Positions 7,870 to 16,106 of a DNA stretch of 64,000 nucleotides are shown piece after piece (positions within the stretch are counted from its first letter, which is position 1; each line of letters begins with the position of its first letter). The notes beneath the pieces are model-generated. The model had not been told where the DNA came from, did not search any database, and saw only the letters and a program-made list of their open reading frames with translations. Location: contig JAIBCL010000034.1 in the NCBI GenBank assembly GCA_019694165.1, forward strand, positions 1 through 64,000, in the 5' to 3' direction. The position numbers and the translations under genes are program-made. This DNA comes from Verrucomicrobiaceae bacterium (GTDB taxonomy: Bacteria > Verrucomicrobiota > Verrucomicrobiia > Verrucomicrobiales > Verrucomicrobiaceae).

Positions 7870-9345
7870 TCATCTTGCCGTCTGCTTCGCCCACGCGGGC
7901 GTGCCGAACCAGGCGTCCATCTCTTGCGTGAAGGGAGCCACGACTTCCGCTGGTTCGGGAATCGCGCCGCGATCACCGGTCTCCACCATCCAGGTGTCGA
8001 GCGCGGCGCGGAGGCGTTGCAGGGCTTCGCGGTGTTCGGGTTGGGTCGAGGCGATGAGGTTCACGACTTCGTCACGATCCGTGTCGGTGTCGTAGAGTTC
8101 CTCGCAGGGGCCGGTGCGTTGCATTAGTTCGAGCGGTGCGCCGGTGAGCTTGCCTTGGGCGCGCAGCTCGCGCATCACGGGCATGATGGCGAAGCACTTT
8201 TCTTTGTAGCGATTCAGCGAGGCGAAGGTCGGGCCGGTCGAGAGCGTGCGGATGTAGTGATAGCGCTGGTCATGCACGGAACGGATGCGCTGCTGCGTCT
8301 CGTCGATGCGGTCGCGCGCGGAGAAGGCGAAAGCACGGGGTGCTTCGGCGTGTTCGCCGAGGAAGACGCGGCCTTGCATGAGCGGTGGTTTGGGAATGCC
8401 AGCGAGCGCAAGCGTGGTGGCGGTGACGTCGATGAGGCTGAGGATGCGGTCGTCCACGGTGCCGGGCTTGAGCTGCGCGGGCGCGGGATGATTCTTGGGC
8501 CACTTGATGATCAAAGGCACGCGCACGCCGCTGTCATAGCACCAGTGGATGCCGCGTGGTTCGAGGCGGCCATTGTCGCCGAAGAAGATGATGATCGTGT
8601 CGTCCTCCAGGCCGTCGGCCCGGAGTTGCGCCAGCACTTTGCCAAAGCGCAGGTCCATGCCGGAGACGGAGTTTAAGTAACGCGCCCACTCCTCGCGCAC
8701 CACGTGATGATCGGGGTAGTAGGGCGGCGGCGTCACCTTGTCCGGCGTGGCGTGCTGCACATGGATGCGCTCGCCCACCCACTCGACGCGCGGCTTCTCG
8801 CGGCTCTTGCGATCGTAGATGTCGTATTCGGATTCCTCCGCGTTCACCACGGCGAAGAAGGGTTGCTTCGACTTCAGCACCGACCACTCGCTGCTGTTCT
8901 CGTCGTAGATGGGACCTTCGTTGACATAGTTGAGGTCGAGCTTGCCGGTGCCGACGCTTTGATCGCCCACGGTCTTGATGTTCGCGGTGAAGAATCCTTT
9001 CTCCTTCAGCCGATGCGTGAGCGGTCGCACTCCTTCCGGCAGCTTGAAGGCATCGCTGCGATGCGAGCGCATGTGCTGAGTGTCGGTGGTGGTCTGATAC
9101 ATGCCGGTGAAGAAGGCCGAGCGGCTCGGCGCGCACGCGGGGTTCGTGGCAAACACGCGCGTGTAGCGCACGCCTTCTTTGGCCAGCCGATCGAGGTTCG
9201 GCGTGTGAACGTGCGCCATGCCGTAGCAGCCGAGATCGTGACTGAGATTCTCGCCCAAGAGCCAGAGGATGTTCGGCGGTCGTGTCTCAGCGCGCACGGA
9301 GCTGCTGAAGACGACGAAGGCAAGCAGGACGGAGCGTTTGATCAC
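7870..9345 (-). CDS. secreted type I sulfatase
   Basis: This 491-residue exported sulfatase has a signal peptide ending around A19. The formylglycine motif C71-A-P-S-R, within NPACAPSRSAFFTG, is the site a maturase converts to the catalytic aldehyde. Metal and substrate motifs include NILWLLGEN near the N-terminus and DTIIIFFGDNG in the middle. It would remove sulfate from a carbohydrate or similar ester in the periplasm or outside; the substrate is not predictable. The GTG start overlaps the stop of the nitrilase-fold gene upstream (GTGA), so the two form an operon. Confidence 0.9.
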   Translation of the reverse strand: MIKRSVLLAFVVFSSSVRAETRPPNILWLLGENLSHDLGCYGMAHVHTPNLDRLAKEGVRYTRVFATNPACAPSRSAFFTGMYQTTTDTQHMRSHRSDAFKLPEGVRPLTHRLKEKGFFTANIKTVGDQSVGTGKLDLNYVNEGPIYDENSSEWSVLKSKQPFFAVVNAEESEYDIYDRKSREKPRVEWVGERIHVQHATPDKVTPPPYYPDHHVVREEWARYLNSVSGMDLRFGKVLAQLRADGLEDDTIIIFFGDNGRLEPRGIHWCYDSGVRVPLIIKWPKNHPAPAQLKPGTVDDRILSLIDVTATTLALAGIPKPPLMQGRVFLGEHAEAPRAFAFSARDRIDETQQRIRSVHDQRYHYIRTLSTGPTFASLNRYKEKCFAIMPVMRELRAQGKLTGAPLELMQRTGPCEELYDTDTDRDEVVNLIASTQPEHREALQRLRAALDTWMVETGDRGAIPEPAEVVAPFTQEMDAWFGTPAWAKQTAR

Positions 9346-10772
9346 GGCGTGAGCGTGGAGGTTTTGGTATCCGCTGGCTTCGGACTGAGCGGACCGAGGA
9401 CTTCATCTTTGGTGAAGGCTTCATACACATGCGGACGACGCAGCAGGTAAGTCGTCTCGCCCACATCGCCGCCGTCCCAGTAGCGGATCGGGTCCGTGGG
9501 AATCGTCGCTTCGATGATGCTCTGATCGCCCTCATTCCACGCGAGGATGTCGCCACGCGCACTGATGATGCAACTGCCGTGGCCTTCATTTCGCGCGATG
9601 ACCATCGTGGCCTGATTGTCCAGCGCGCGCGTGCGCATCACGGCCTTCCAGCGGTCTTCATTGAAATGCGGCGAGCCCGGCGTGAGACGATCCGCGCGCA
9701 GGTCGCCCATGATCGGCAGGCAGATGATGTCGGCTCCATTCAGCGCGAGCATTCGCGAACTCTCCGGCAGCATCGTGTCCATGCAGACGACCGAGCCGAT
9801 GCGTCCGATCTCGGTCGGGAACACCGGGAAGCTGCTGCCCGGCGTGAGCCCGGACCAGCCCTCGCTGGTGGCGAGATGCACCTTGCGATACACGCCGACC
9901 ACCTTGCCCTCGGGCGAGATCAAGACGGTGCTGTTGTGCCGTGCATCGCCTGCGCGTTCATACACGCTGAGCATGAGATGCACCTGATGCTCGCGCGCGA
10001 TCTTTTCAAAAGGTTGCGTCGCAGGCCCCGGCACCGTGATGGCGTTCTGCAAAGGATTCGGCCCGCCGATGATGACCTCGGGCGTGACGATGAGCTGCGG
10101 CTTGCGATCACAAGCATCAAGGATCAAGCCCGCCCACAGGTTGACGCTTTTCTCCACTTCGGGCGCGAGGCCGAGTCCTTGGATCGACATCGGATGCTTC
10201 GTCTTCGCGGTCACCTTCGCGCCGTTGCTCACGATGCACACCTTCACTGGCTTCGGCTCTGCGATGGTAGTCGTTTCTATGTGCGGCGCGGACCAAGTCG
10301 AGCTGCCATTCGATGACCAACGGAAGATGTAACGAACCGTCAGCTCCGAGGCTCCCTCGGGCGCGCGCACGATGCTCTCGAAGTCGGTGCCGCTGGCCGA
10401 TGTCTGCTTCGGCAACAGGTAGTTGTAAGGCACCATCTGCGTGCGCTCGCTCGCCGCATCCCACTTCCCCCATAGTGCGACCGCGACCAGCGAATCGCGC
10501 GCGTTCGCCAGCTCGCGATGCGCGGCGTGCGTGCTCAGCCGATACGCCTGCCCGCCCGTGATGCCGGAGTAAGTGAACTGCCATCCGCCCGTGCAGGTGC
10601 CCGTGCCGTTGCCGTCAATGCGCACGCTGCCGTCGCCTTGCTGGCTGGTCTTTGCGGCAGCGAGTTGATGCGGCGACCACGCTTCGGACTTCTCCAGATG
10701 GATGGTTGCGGCGTGCGTGGGAAACGCGATGCCCAAGGCGATCGTGAAGGCGATGAGTGGAGAGGTGTCCAT
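9342..10772 (-). CDS. secreted carbon-nitrogen hydrolase (nitrilase fold) with N-terminal beta domain
   Basis: A 476-residue exported protein: a signal peptide to about A22, a carbohydrate-binding-like beta domain to about residue 165, then a nitrilase-superfamily domain (175-460). The catalytic triad is visible as E232 (LIVTPEVIIGG), K297 (VYRKVHLATSEGW) and C330 (GSVVCMDTMLPE). The family hydrolyses non-peptide C-N bonds such as amides and nitriles; secreted members with an extra binding domain are common in PVC genomes. It is the first gene of a two-gene operon with a sulfatase, so an amide on a sulfated glycan is a plausible but unproven target. Confidence 0.85.
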   Translation of the reverse strand: MDTSPLIAFTIALGIAFPTHAATIHLEKSEAWSPHQLAAAKTSQQGDGSVRIDGNGTGTCTGGWQFTYSGITGGQAYRLSTHAAHRELANARDSLVAVALWGKWDAASERTQMVPYNYLLPKQTSASGTDFESIVRAPEGASELTVRYIFRWSSNGSSTWSAPHIETTTIAEPKPVKVCIVSNGAKVTAKTKHPMSIQGLGLAPEVEKSVNLWAGLILDACDRKPQLIVTPEVIIGGPNPLQNAITVPGPATQPFEKIAREHQVHLMLSVYERAGDARHNSTVLISPEGKVVGVYRKVHLATSEGWSGLTPGSSFPVFPTEIGRIGSVVCMDTMLPESSRMLALNGADIICLPIMGDLRADRLTPGSPHFNEDRWKAVMRTRALDNQATMVIARNEGHGSCIISARGDILAWNEGDQSIIEATIPTDPIRYWDGGDVGETTYLLRRPHVYEAFTKDEVLGPLSPKPADTKTSTLTP

Positions 10773-10869
10773 GTGGAGTGGTCAGTGGTGAGTGCGAACT
10801 GAACGCGCGCCGGGAGACTGTTATGACGACGCATCGTTCGCTTGATCGAAATCGACAAACATTGAGGCC

Positions 10870-10975
10870 GTTGCAAAACCCATTCTCTTGTCCCCATTCT
10901 CCTGTCATTTCATACCATGATGACAGGCGAATAGGGGCAGGAGAATGAATTCAACAAATCTGAATGCTGAACTCG
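10870..10975. repeat. inverted-repeat element, copy B
   Basis: This copy of the element at 6323-6455 has the same GTTGCAAAAC end and the same core stem (10896-10908 pairing with 10920-10932, one mismatch). The flank CAGGAGAATGAATTCAACAA matches copy A in reverse complement. The loop TTCATACCATG matches the copy A loop TCCACACCATG in the direct orientation. It occupies the divergent intergenic region between the nitrilase-fold gene and a sulfatase, within what would be their promoter area. Confidence 0.75.
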
Positions 10976-11094
10976 TAGCGCCGAGCGCCATGTCGTTTGC
11001 ACTGCCGGTCGAGCTAAAGCCCGGGACTACTTCACTGCTGACGAGAAACCATCTGCCTGCACAAACGGCACACACCATCGCGTTGTCGAAGGCC

Positions 11095-12471
11095 ATGAGA
11101 CTTCTTTGCCTGATCGTGTGCGCCTTGATCACCAGCCGGGCTGTCGCTGCGATGCCGAACATCCTCTTCGTCGTCAGCGATGATCAGAGGCCTGACACGA
11201 TTCATGCGCTGGGCAATGCGGTGATCGAGACGCCGAACCTCGACCGTCTCGTTGCGTGCGGCACCGCGTTTTCACGAGCGTATGCGGGCTATCCGATCTG
11301 TCACGTGAGTCGCGCGCAGATGCTGACGGGGACTCATGCGTTCAAGGCGCTGCCGAAGTATCCGGGCGGCGCGATTGACCCTAAGCTCGCGACGCTGGCG
11401 GGCACGTTGCAGGCTGCGGGTTATCACACCTGCTTCACCGGCAAGTGGCACAACGATGGTCACCCGACACAGCGCGGCTACACGATCACGAGTGGCCTCT
11501 ACTCCAGCGGCGGCGGCAAAGGCGCGACCGAGCGGACCACCGACGAGCGCGGTCACGCAATCACCGGCTATCGCGGCTGGACCTTCAAAGACGAGCACGA
11601 CAAGCCTGATCTCGACAAGGGCGTGGGCCTTCTGCCCGACAACAGCCGCCACGTCGCCGACGGTGCGATTCGTGCGATCACCTCAGCGCCGAAAGACAAG
11701 CCGTGGTTCGTGCATGTGAACTTCGCCTTCCCGCACGATCCACGTCAGTGGCCCGAGGGCATGAAGAACCGCTACGATCCCGCGAAAATGCCGCTGCCCG
11801 CGAACTTCTCGCCGCAGCATCCCTTCGATCACGGCAACCTCGACGGACGCGACGAATTGCTCCTGCCCACGCCGCGTAACGAGGCTGCCGTGCGCGAGGA
11901 ACTGGCGCTCTACTACGCGATGATCACCGACCTCGACACGCAGCTCGGACGCATCCTCGCTGCGTTGCCGTCGTTCGACGACACGGTCATCATCTTCACC
12001 TCCGATCAAGGGCTCGCGCTCGGCAGCCACGGCTTGCTCGGCAAACAAAACGAGTATGAGCACAGCATCCGCAGCCCGCTCATCGTTTGCGGCCCTGGCC
12101 TGCCGAAGAACCAACGCAGCACCGCCTTGGTCGCGCTGCATGATTTGTTCCCGACGCTGTGCGACCTCAGCGGCATCGCCATTCCCGACACCGTGACAGG
12201 CAAGACTCTCGCGCCGCTGATCAAACATCAAACCAACCGCGTGCATGAGTTTGTCACCGGCATGTTCACCGACACGCAACGCATGATCTGCGATGATCGC
12301 TGGAAGCTCGTGCTCTACCCGCAGGCAGGTCGCGAGCAGCTCTTCGATTTGCAAACCGATCCCGATGAACGCCACGATCTCAGCGGTGACGCGTCGCAGA
12401 AAGCCACACGGGATGCCTTGCGTGCGAAGCTGAACGACTGGCGCGAGCGCAATCACGATCCGCTGCGGTGA
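11095..12471 (+). CDS. secreted sulfatase with a C-x-V-S-R active-site motif
   Basis: A 458-residue sulfatase with signal peptide (about residues 1-19, cleavage near AVAA). The N-terminal metal site is PNILFVVSDDQRPD and the formylglycine site is C69-H-V-S-R, in which Val replaces the usual Pro. Some iduronate-2-sulfatase-like bacterial enzymes show this variation. DDTVIIFTSDQG supplies the later metal ligands. The ATG at 11095 is chosen because it begins the signal peptide; the longer frame runs through the repeat element. It heads a probable three-gene operon with a DUF1080 protein and a beta-lactamase/FGE-fold protein. Confidence 0.85.
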   Translation: MRLLCLIVCALITSRAVAAMPNILFVVSDDQRPDTIHALGNAVIETPNLDRLVACGTAFSRAYAGYPICHVSRAQMLTGTHAFKALPKYPGGAIDPKLATLAGTLQAAGYHTCFTGKWHNDGHPTQRGYTITSGLYSSGGGKGATERTTDERGHAITGYRGWTFKDEHDKPDLDKGVGLLPDNSRHVADGAIRAITSAPKDKPWFVHVNFAFPHDPRQWPEGMKNRYDPAKMPLPANFSPQHPFDHGNLDGRDELLLPTPRNEAAVREELALYYAMITDLDTQLGRILAALPSFDDTVIIFTSDQGLALGSHGLLGKQNEYEHSIRSPLIVCGPGLPKNQRSTALVALHDLFPTLCDLSGIAIPDTVTGKTLAPLIKHQTNRVHEFVTGMFTDTQRMICDDRWKLVLYPQAGREQLFDLQTDPDERHDLSGDASQKATRDALRAKLNDWRERNHDPLR

Positions 12472-12516
12472 GAAATCCCAACCGCAGCTCACGTTGGACG
12501 ATGGCTACCCACTGTT

Positions 12517-13248
12517 ATGACCACGCCTCGTCTCATCGCCCTCGCCCTCTCGCTGTCCATCTGCTGCCTCGCCGCCGAGCCGATCACCGACAAGCCCGAC
12601 ACCACCGGCTTCACTTCGCTCTTCGACGGCAAGACGTGGGCTGGCTGGGATCATCCCGCGCATCTCGATGGCGTGTGGGAGATCACGGACGGCGTGATTC
12701 GTTTGCGCACGGATGAACCGAAGCGGGTGAGCGGCAAAGTCTATGATCTCTCCACCGCGAAGAAGTATAAAGACTTCACGCTCCTGATCGACTGGCGGCT
12801 CACCGGCAAGCCGATCGTGAAGCCGCATCAGTGGCTGACGGACGATGGTCAATTCCATCTCGATGCCGCAGGCAAAGTCATCATGAAGGACAACCTCACC
12901 TGGGGCGACAGCGGTGTGTATCTGCGTGGTGTGCGAGCGGCTCAGGTCAACATCTGGTGCCAGCCCTGCGGCAGCGGCGAAGTGGGCACGAAGTTCAAAG
13001 ACCTCACCGCCACCAAGGATGAGCGCATGAAGACGATGCCCAGCATCCGCGCCGACAAAGGCCCCGGCGAGTGGAATCGCTTCATCATCACGCTGCGCGG
13101 TGATCGTGTGGACGTGACACTCAACGGCACACAAGTCATCAAGGGCGCGCGAGTGAAGGACATTCCCGCCGAGGGACCGATCACGCTCCAGAATCACAAG
13201 GACGCGGTGGAGTTCCGCAACGTGTTCATCAAGGAGCTGGCACCGTGA
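12517..13248 (+). CDS. secreted DUF1080 (3-keto-disaccharide hydrolase-type) protein
   Basis: A 243-residue exported protein with a signal peptide to about A20. The DUF1080 signature is clear: GFTSLFDGKTWAGWD near the start, WEITDGVIRL, DFTLLIDWRL, SGVYLRGV and EWNRFIITLRGD in order, ending with ITLQNHKDAVEFRNVFIKEL. The fold is a concanavalin-like beta sandwich; some relatives hydrolyse 3-keto-glucosides and others bind carbohydrate. Its stop overlaps the GTG start of the next gene by 4 bases, so expression is coupled. It probably acts on the same substrate as the preceding sulfatase. Confidence 0.9.
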   Translation: MTTPRLIALALSLSICCLAAEPITDKPDTTGFTSLFDGKTWAGWDHPAHLDGVWEITDGVIRLRTDEPKRVSGKVYDLSTAKKYKDFTLLIDWRLTGKPIVKPHQWLTDDGQFHLDAAGKVIMKDNLTWGDSGVYLRGVRAAQVNIWCQPCGSGEVGTKFKDLTATKDERMKTMPSIRADKGPGEWNRFIITLRGDRVDVTLNGTQVIKGARVKDIPAEGPITLQNHKDAVEFRNVFIKELAP

Positions 13249-15182
13249 CACGAGCGCTCACTTCAATGCTGTCATTGCTGCTGATCAGTGCAGCACATGC
13301 GGAAGCGTTTCATCGTGAGAAGCTCACTGCGCTGGATGAGGCCGTGGAGCAGGCGATTCGCGATGGCGTGATTGTCGGCGCGTCATTGTGGGTAGAGCGC
13401 GAGGGCGAGTCGTATCATAAGGCGTTTGGCAATCGTGCGCTGACGCCAGCCATCGAACCGATGACGGAGGACACGATCTTTGATGTCGCTTCGGTCACGA
13501 AAGTGCTGGCAACAGCAAGCGCGGCGATGCTGTGTGTGGAGCGTGGTTTGATGAAGCTTGATGATCCGGTGGCGAAGCATCTGCCGGAGTTCACGGGCGA
13601 GGGACGCGAGAAGATCACGATCAGGCATCTGCTGCTGCACACGTCGGGTCTTCAGGTGAATCTGAACGGCACCAAGGCTCCCTTCAGCCGCAGTTGGGAA
13701 GAGGCTCGTGCGCAGGCTTGTCGCGAGAAGCCGATGTTCGAGCCAGGCACCGCCTTCTCTTACAGCAGCACGGGCAGCATCGTGCTGGGCTTCGTCATCG
13801 AGAAAGTGACGGGTCGTCGCTTTGATGAGTTCTGTTCCAGCGAGATCTTCCAGCCGATGGGCATGAACGACACCGTGTTCCGTCCCGACGAGACGCTGCT
13901 GCCTCGTGTGTCGCCGAGCAGTGCGCCGAAGCGTGGTGAGGTGGATGACACGGTGGCGCGGCAGATGGGTGGCGTGGCCGCTCACGCTTCGCTCTTCACC
14001 ACGACCTCGGACATGGCGAAGTTTTCCCGCATGATGCTGAACGGCGGCGAGTTGAACGGCATGCGTGTCTTCAAGCCAGAGACGAGCAGGCTCATGACCA
14101 GCGTGCAGAGCCCGCCTGACTTGCGCAGCCCGGATGCGAAGAACCTGCTCGTGCAGCGCGGGCTCGGCTGGGACATCAACACGCCCTACCGCACGCCGCC
14201 ACACGACTACACGCTCGCGCGCGGAGCCCTGTTCCCCATTGGCGGCTATGGTCACACGGGATGGACCGGGCAGATGCTGTGGATCGATCCGTCCTCGCGC
14301 ACGTTCGTGATCTTCCTCTGCAATCGCTACGGCCCCGATGGCAAAGACACACGGCCCGAGGTGTATCGCTTTCACCATCGCATTTCCACGCTCGCGGCCG
14401 AGGCCGTGAAGGGATTTGAGTTCATCAAGGCGACGCCTCGCGCATCATCGGGCAGCGCCTCGTCATTCACCAACAGCCTCGGCATGAAGTTCGTAACGCT
14501 TCCCGGGACACGGGTGCAGATTTGCGTGCATGAAACGCGACGCTCCGACTACGCGGCCTATGCGGCGAAGAACCTGCAAGCAGACGCTTCGTGGAAAGAC
14601 ACGAGGCTCGACAGCTTGTCTGCCAAAGCGGGCGACGATCATCCCGTCGTGAACGTGAGCTGGGATGATGCGAAGGCCTTCTGCGCGTGGCTCAGTCAGA
14701 AGGAAGGCCGCGTTTATCGCCTTCCAACCGATCGCGAGTGGAGCATCGCCGTCGGCATCGCTGATCGAGAAGCCAGCGATAGCGCGCCGGAGAAACTCAG
14801 CGGCAAGCTAAAGGACGTGTATCCCTGGGGCACTGCCTATCCGCCAAAGAAAGGCGCGGGCAATTACGCGGACACGGATTGCAAGACGCAGCTCCCCACC
14901 GAGAAGATCATCACGAGCTACACCGACGGCTTCGCGATCACGTCGCCCGTGATGAGCTTCCCGCCCAACGCGCTCGGCATTCATGATCTTGGCGGCAGCG
15001 TGTGGGAGTGGTGTGAGGATTTCTTCAACGATTCACACAAGGACCACGTCCTGCGCGGAGCCTCCTGGGGCAGCAGCGCACCGGTGCCACTGCTTTCTTC
15101 GTTTCGCGGCAATCAGCTATCCATCCGCCGCTGGCGATGCGACGGGTTTCGCTGTGTGGTGGAGGAAGCCTCGCTGCGTTAG
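13245..15182 (+). CDS. fusion of a beta-lactamase-fold serine hydrolase and an FGE/SUMF1-fold domain
   Basis: This 645-residue exported protein has two domains. Residues 25-390 are a class C beta-lactamase/penicillin-binding fold with the SxxK motif in SVTKVLA (about residue 84), YSS as the tyrosine motif and HTG in GHTGWTGQ. Residues 405-640 are a sulfatase-modifying-factor fold: NSLGMKFVTLPG, HPVVNVSWDDAKAFCAWLS, RLPTDREW, LGGSVWEWCEDFF and VLRGASWG. The cysteine pair needed by aerobic formylglycine-generating enzymes is absent after the RGASW turn, so the domain is probably for binding, not sulfatase maturation. It starts with GTG, overlapping the DUF1080 gene. It is probably an esterase or transacylase targeted to a glycan. 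Confidence 0.85.
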   Translation: MTRALTSMLSLLLISAAHAEAFHREKLTALDEAVEQAIRDGVIVGASLWVEREGESYHKAFGNRALTPAIEPMTEDTIFDVASVTKVLATASAAMLCVERGLMKLDDPVAKHLPEFTGEGREKITIRHLLLHTSGLQVNLNGTKAPFSRSWEEARAQACREKPMFEPGTAFSYSSTGSIVLGFVIEKVTGRRFDEFCSSEIFQPMGMNDTVFRPDETLLPRVSPSSAPKRGEVDDTVARQMGGVAAHASLFTTTSDMAKFSRMMLNGGELNGMRVFKPETSRLMTSVQSPPDLRSPDAKNLLVQRGLGWDINTPYRTPPHDYTLARGALFPIGGYGHTGWTGQMLWIDPSSRTFVIFLCNRYGPDGKDTRPEVYRFHHRISTLAAEAVKGFEFIKATPRASSGSASSFTNSLGMKFVTLPGTRVQICVHETRRSDYAAYAAKNLQADASWKDTRLDSLSAKAGDDHPVVNVSWDDAKAFCAWLSQKEGRVYRLPTDREWSIAVGIADREASDSAPEKLSGKLKDVYPWGTAYPPKKGAGNYADTDCKTQLPTEKIITSYTDGFAITSPVMSFPPNALGIHDLGGSVWEWCEDFFNDSHKDHVLRGASWGSSAPVPLLSSFRGNQLSIRRWRCDGFRCVVEEASLR

Positions 15183-15260
15183 AGCTTGGCAAACTAGCGA
15201 TGAGGGTGAAGACCACATCCACCGGACGACGACGTTGGTCAGCCGTTAGCGAATCCAAGG

Positions 15261-16097
15261 TTAGTTCGCAGCAAGCACCCCGTGCTTCATATACCACGCG
15301 CGGATGCGCTCCAGGACGACTGGATTCGCGGGTATCTGAAGGTGGGTCATGCCGGGATAAACGCGCATCTCGTGCTCGACCTTGTTTTGTGTGAGCGTTG
15401 CCTCAAAGCGCACGTCAGCGGAGAGACGCACGCTGGTGTCGGCATCGCCGTGGTGGATGGAATACGGCGTGGTGATCTTGAGCGAGAGATCCTTGTTGTA
15501 GGACTGCTCTCCGCCTGCGGTATGCGAGGCGGCGCGAATCTCATCAGGATAGGCTCCAGCGATCGCAACGGTGAGGAACGCGCCTTTGCTGTGACCGTGA
15601 ACAGCCACGCGCTTCATATCCACGTAGCCGAGCGAGGCCAGGAGATCGAAGCACTTGTGCGCGCGTTTCAGATTGTCGGGGATGTTGGTGTTTTGAATGT
15701 CCACCACACCGGGCGAGCCCGCCGCACGGGCACGCGCTCCATAGGTGTAGTTCGGCGCGATGCAGACGAGACCCCACTTCACCATCTCGGTGGAAAGTTT
15801 GGCACCGTAGTTCTGCGCGTAGTTCCCCATGCCATGACTGAGGAGCACGGCGGGAAAAGGACCCGTGCCCGGCGGCTTGAAGAGCGTGCCGGTGAGCTTG
15901 TAGTCCACGCCGGTATCGGTGGATTCATAGGTCCACGTTGCACCTCGTTCGGAGGCGGGATCACCATCAAGTTTGAACTTGGTGATATCAGCTTCGCTGG
16001 GAGGCGTCGTCTGCACCGTGTCGGCAGCGTGAAGCGGCGTGATGACGACCAAAGCGAAGGCAATCCAGAAAAATGATTGGCTCATAAAACGCATCAT
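15261..16097 (-). CDS. secreted alpha/beta hydrolase (dienelactone-hydrolase-like)
   Basis: A 278-residue hydrolase with a signal peptide to about A25. The alpha/beta fold is shown by PAVLLSHGMGNY (oxyanion region), the nucleophile elbow GHSKG (S170), an acidic residue in HHGDADTSV (D218 or D220) and the catalytic His in GMTHL (H252). It would cleave an ester or a small acyl group; the substrate is unknown. It is probably co-transcribed with the phospholipase-like gene whose stop lies 9 bases upstream. It is convergent with the beta-lactamase/FGE fusion. Confidence 0.85.
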   Translation of the reverse strand: MMRFMSQSFFWIAFALVVITPLHAADTVQTTPPSEADITKFKLDGDPASERGATWTYESTDTGVDYKLTGTLFKPPGTGPFPAVLLSHGMGNYAQNYGAKLSTEMVKWGLVCIAPNYTYGARARAAGSPGVVDIQNTNIPDNLKRAHKCFDLLASLGYVDMKRVAVHGHSKGAFLTVAIAGAYPDEIRAASHTAGGEQSYNKDLSLKITTPYSIHHGDADTSVRLSADVRFEATLTQNKVEHEMRVYPGMTHLQIPANPVVLERIRAWYMKHGVLAAN

Positions 16098-16106
16098 GAA
16101 ATTGGT

